Assembly: GCA_036850595.1 (NCBI GenBank)
Contig: CM072154.1
Location: forward strand, 8,253,330-8,317,329
DNA from: Rhyacichthys aspro
Lineage: Eukaryota > Chordata > Actinopteri > Gobiiformes > Rhyacichthyidae
Length of the DNA stretch: 64,000 nt
Direction of reading: 5' to 3'
Under the pieces are notes generated by a model. It saw nothing but the letters and a program-made list of their open reading frames with translations. It was not told where the DNA came from and searched no databases. A program made the position numbers and the translations under genes. Below, piece by piece: positions 60,499-64,000 of this stretch (position 1 is its first letter; the number at the start of each line of letters is the position of its first letter).

Positions 60499-62843
60499 AC
60501 AGTATATGTCTGGTGGTAGTTTTTAGCATAATGTGCTATGGTGGATGTCCTCAATCTGTCTGTATCTGCCTGCTGCTGGTCTTGTGCTGTTGGCTACATC
60601 ATGGAACTGTTGTAATATATTCCTAACTTTTCCTGTTCTTAGTAATGCTGTTAGATGCTGTTTTGCTGATAAAATATCAAAGATGCCCTTCCCAGCCCAC
60701 AAGGCACCAAGTGAATTTTTGAAAAAATGCTGGTATGTAAGAGGAACTGATGAAGTGAGATTTCTTAAGTCGAGTATACATAATGTGTCACATTTGGCAG
60801 CTGAAGACGCATCACAATGTGCATCTCTTCATGTAAGGAACTCTTTAGCATCATCAGTGTTGTCATATTTTCATGAGCCATGGATCAGTTGTATTATTTT
60901 TTTGTTATTGTAATTGATTTAACATTTAAGTCAACATAACTACATTTGTCAGCATGTTTGGTCTTGTAATAGCGGTATAAATTGTAATCCTTAAACACTG
61001 TGGTTGTCGACGCAGACTGAGCACACAGCAGTACCTTTGACTTTAGTAAATTATACTAAGAAGTCTATGTCTTCTATAAGTCAAAGTTCTGCATTTTGCG
61101 TCAGTTTTTCTCTTTTTAATCAGTTGTATGCTAACAGTATAGCCACAATGTATTTCCTTCCTGGTCGAGGGCCTGATGCGGCCCCTGGGCCTTAAAAATA
61201 CCCAGTTCTGCCCTATGGCATTCAACCAGCCTGGATACTGAACCGCTCCTCAGAGTTCCAGCATGTTCCATCCAGATAAGTGGTTGATGGAACCCAGAGA
61301 CACAGTGATTCGGGTTGGGCTTTTGAAAAGGGTAATGCGTATGGCTCATTGGCTCAGTGCAGAGACATTGTTGAGAGCAGTGGAGCTCGGCACTATTTGA
61401 TACAAGTTGATAGTTAAAGAATGAACTTTAGCCGCGGGGAGTGAAGTCGATGGAGAGTTTAACATCAAGCAGACATTCCTGATTTGGCAACAGGATAAAA
61501 ATCTTAATCCTCTACCCGTCTGAGTGTAATGAGATTAGAGTGCCTCTGATCGAGCGTGGTGCGACAGGCAAAATTCCTGTAAGAGACTTTCACGTTTTCT
61601 CTCCACAAGGGTCCCTGCAGCTTTTAAAGTGATTATATTTTCTACTATATGCTCTTTGAAGAAATGACTTTTTCTTAGAGATCATAAAAATATTAGAGAG
61701 AAGCACTTAAGAATTCAAGTCTCTTTGCTATTCAGTAACATCGAACGTTTGTCAGAATGCCTGAAATGCTGACGGCTTCTCTTTTCTAAACCCCTTATGG
61801 TAAACACATAATCTATTTGTGTATAAATTTGCCGTTCAGAGACTGTGGTTCTTCAGAGTCGATTTGGCATCTCTGTGGTTGGAATACTTAGACACAGCTG
61901 GAAACTGATGGCTAACAACACAGCAGACAACAATAGCAGTCATCATTGTCAGAGGAGAAAGCAGGGTGCAGCTGGGGTCAACACATGAGCTACATCCCTT
62001 CTGCAGGTGCATGCTTCACACTCACACAGCAGTAGTTTTTATTTCAGTTCAACAAAGCTGTTAGTTTTGCAGTGTTGCATGTTTATCGCAAGCCATGTTG
62101 TGTATGGAAAGTGATAAGATAGAGTTGGTGACTAAACCATTTAGCATAGCGCTGTAAATGGGGACTGTGGGAATTGGACAGTTAAAAGTGTCTTCATATG
62201 AATACCTGGGAGTTCACGTCAACAGATTTGAACCATCTAGGAGGCCCTCCAAAAAGCAGGTTGGTGATGGGATTCATTTATTCTCTACCCAGCTTTCAGG
62301 TAGCTCCTCATATTCATTGACGTGACTCAAATGTCTGATGAGGTTTTGTGTCATCTAATTGGCCCTTCTGATTGGCTGATCCTTGCCATAAATCGTGTAA
62401 TCTCAACATCTCTCAATCAGCTGCAGCACGAGGTAATGGTATGATAAACCTGACAGATGAAAACAGTCTGGCTCAAATCCATGAATGTGCAAAAAAGATC
62501 ATGGGCTGGAAAGACTATGAGCTATTACAGCTGATATATGAAAGGGCAGTCCTCAGATCTAACAGTGTTATGTCATGTAATGCCACTAGATGGTACATGC
62601 ATGTGTATAGTGAGAGAACAAACTGCAGTGTTAGTGGATGCACTGTACAGGCTACTTTGTTTTGTTGTAGTTTTTCTTATTCATTATACAAAATGCACTG
62701 CTTGTTTTACACTGCTGTGTTCTTTATTTGGCTACCTATACCACAAACTTTGTCTTTACCTACTGCATTGAATGTTACCTATGTTTAAGTTTACATAGAC
62801 CAAATACTGCCCTTTAAATATCGGTAAAGGAAGCACTGTGAGG
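60499..62843. other. Intergenic sequence, no gene recognised
   Basis: Several frames of 60-140 codons occur but show no family signature and no splice context. The stretch at 61410-61620 is more complex than its surroundings, with TAATCC/GGATTA-type motifs, and may be regulatory. Confidence 0.4.
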
Positions 62844-63764
62844 CCGTGGTGGGCCGTCAGGGCCAGCAAGGCCTTCACTACTGGCCTAAACATGCTCAGA
62901 AAAGTACATTTATTTTATTTTTATAAATATGTAAACAAAATTATTCTCTTTATTTTTTTCATTTCATTTTCTACCGCTTATCCCACTTTGTGGGGTCGCG
63001 GGTGGCTGGAGCCTATCCCAGCTGCTTTGGGCCTTAGGCGGGGTACACCCTGGACAGTGGCCAGTTCGTCACAGGGCTGACATTTAGACGTACATTGACA
63101 GACAATCGTTCACTCTCACATTCATCCACTAGGGGCACTTTAGAGTCACCAATTCACCTATACATGCATGTCTTTGGACGGTGGGAGGAAGCCGGAGATC
63201 CCGGAGAGAACCCACGGTGACATGCAGACCTCACAGACATGGACATGAGGACATGCAGACCTCACAGAAAGACCAGAGTTAGCTAATGATGTTTTCTTGG
63301 GTCGGCCGGGATTCGTACTCACGACCTTCTTGCTGTGAAGCGGGAGCGCTAACCACTCCGCTACCGTGCACCCCCTTATTCTCTTTATGTCATATTAAAT
63401 CCACTTAGTTGAGTGGCTTCCAATGTTGTTTATCATGGTAGTGTTTTTATCCAATTATATTTCAGCTAGCTTGAGTTGAGACCTTCAGAATCAACAGAGC
63501 AGGCCCCTGTGCACTGTAAGTGAACGGACACAGTCAGTTGCAATAGCCAATCAGATCTCGATTCTGCAGACCAAGGCCAGCTAGAAGGTCCTGTGATTGG
63601 ACGGGCCTTTCATGAAAAGCTGGATATTGTGAGAAGAGGTTGGCCAACCCCTGTGCTAGCTAGCCTGTCCCAGCAGGAAAAAGGTTTGTACAACATTTCC
63701 AGACGAGCAACTATGAACGGTACGTCACTGAAGGCCTAAGTGTGAAATGCACGGCCCGCCACTG
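62844..63764. mobile_element. Non-autonomous DNA transposon-like element, split by a SINE
   Basis: The left end (ccgtggtgggccgt from 62844) and the reverse complement of the right end (cagtggcgggccgt, ending at 63764) agree at 12 of 14 positions. Both then carry aggccttca 10-13 nt further in, as expected of long, partly diverged terminal inverted repeats. No transposase frame is seen. The ends resemble a family of inverted-repeat elements common in fish (ISL2EU-like is my guess). Target-site duplications are not clear. Without the inserted SINE and one duplicated site the element would be about 490 bp. Confidence 0.55.
62954..63375 (-). mobile_element. Full-length SINE-like retroposon with 13-bp target duplication
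   Basis: Perfect direct repeats ttattctctttat flank the element at 62941-62953 and 63376-63388. Read on the minus strand, it starts with a tRNA-like head: A-box-like tagcggagtgg, then B-box-like gagtacgaatccc. The body follows, and it ends with taagcggtagaaaatgaaat and an A-rich tail. Polymerase III-type boxes, an A-rich tail and a long target duplication together indicate LINE-driven retroposition. Inside, a 19-bp string (gacatgcagacctcacaga) is repeated at 63219 and 63250, a 31-bp spacing. It is the youngest-looking of the four family copies in the window. Confidence 0.85.
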
Positions 63765-64000
63765 CTGTCGCACAGTTGTCGGTACTGTCAGAGATTCATT
63801 CTAGATTTTCTTTCATTTTTTTCTTTATTTTTTTTTCTTTCCCAGTCTGACAGATGGTTCCAGAAACATGACAGATTTTGTCACAAGTATTTTTTTTTCA
63901 TCTGTAACAGCCACATATTGCATTGTGTATTTGAACAGTAGAGTACAGTGGCCTTTCGTCCCGATGCATTGTAAATTAATGACTTAACATGCATCAACAT
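63765..64000. other. Intergenic flank, no gene recognised
   Basis: T-rich sequence to the end of the window. Nothing recognisable is present. Confidence 0.4.

Noticed and set aside
62372..62788. 138-residue plus-strand open frame
   Set aside because: No recognisable domain, no splice context, and it runs through AT-rich sequence with biased composition. Likely chance.
63300..63375. tRNA gene suggested by A-box and B-box motifs on the minus strand
   Set aside because: The boxes belong to the head of a SINE with an A-rich tail and target duplication. No complete cloverleaf is evident.

Overview
The window is genomic DNA from a ray-finned (teleost-like) fish. It has AT-rich intergenic sequence, GT-AG spliced genes with short introns, CpG-rich promoters, vertebrate polyadenylation signals, and fish-type interspersed repeats with a tRNA-like head. 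Nothing in it looks bacterial: no operons, no ribosome binding sites, no CRISPR.

Four genes are recognisable from their translated exons: nsfl1c (p47, a cofactor of the AAA ATPase p97) at 11553-15393 (+), fkbp1a (FKBP12 prolyl isomerase) at 17557-20691 (+), sdcbp2 (syntenin-2, a tandem PDZ adaptor) at 25064-30285 (+), and snph (syntaphilin, the axonal mitochondrial anchor) at 34609-41175 (-). The block SNPH-SDCBP2-FKBP1A-NSFL1C matches the order known from human chromosome 20p13, so this is conserved vertebrate synteny. The genes are not a pathway. They act separately in p97-driven membrane fusion, immunophilin signalling, exosome/syndecan scaffolding and mitochondrial docking.

Layout: 1-11460 is intergenic with one SINE-like copy near 2.2 kb. 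From 11.5 to 31.6 kb lie the three plus-strand genes in tandem. sdcbp2 and snph converge tail to tail around 31.56-31.64 kb. snph fills 31.6-41.3 kb on the minus strand, and a probable 5' UTR exon lies near 47.5 kb. A CCAAT-box promoter region at 42.0 kb seems to start a plus-strand spliced transcript that I do not recognise. Its exons at 43.0, 43.8 and 49.6 kb can be joined to encode a 64-residue protein, and it would overlap the snph 5' region in antisense. From 50 to 64 kb I see no gene, only repeats, two short tandem arrays, a perfect 19-bp hairpin, and a DNA transposon-like element split by a SINE with a perfect 13-bp target-site duplication.

The observations most worth a second look are: (1) the unrecognised small spliced gene at 42.0-49.7 kb; (2) two phase-2 cassette exons in the first coding intron of snph that would add 109 residues before the known N-terminal region; (3) an in-frame alternative acceptor in nsfl1c adding 23 residues; (4) the nested transposon; (5) two perfect hairpins.
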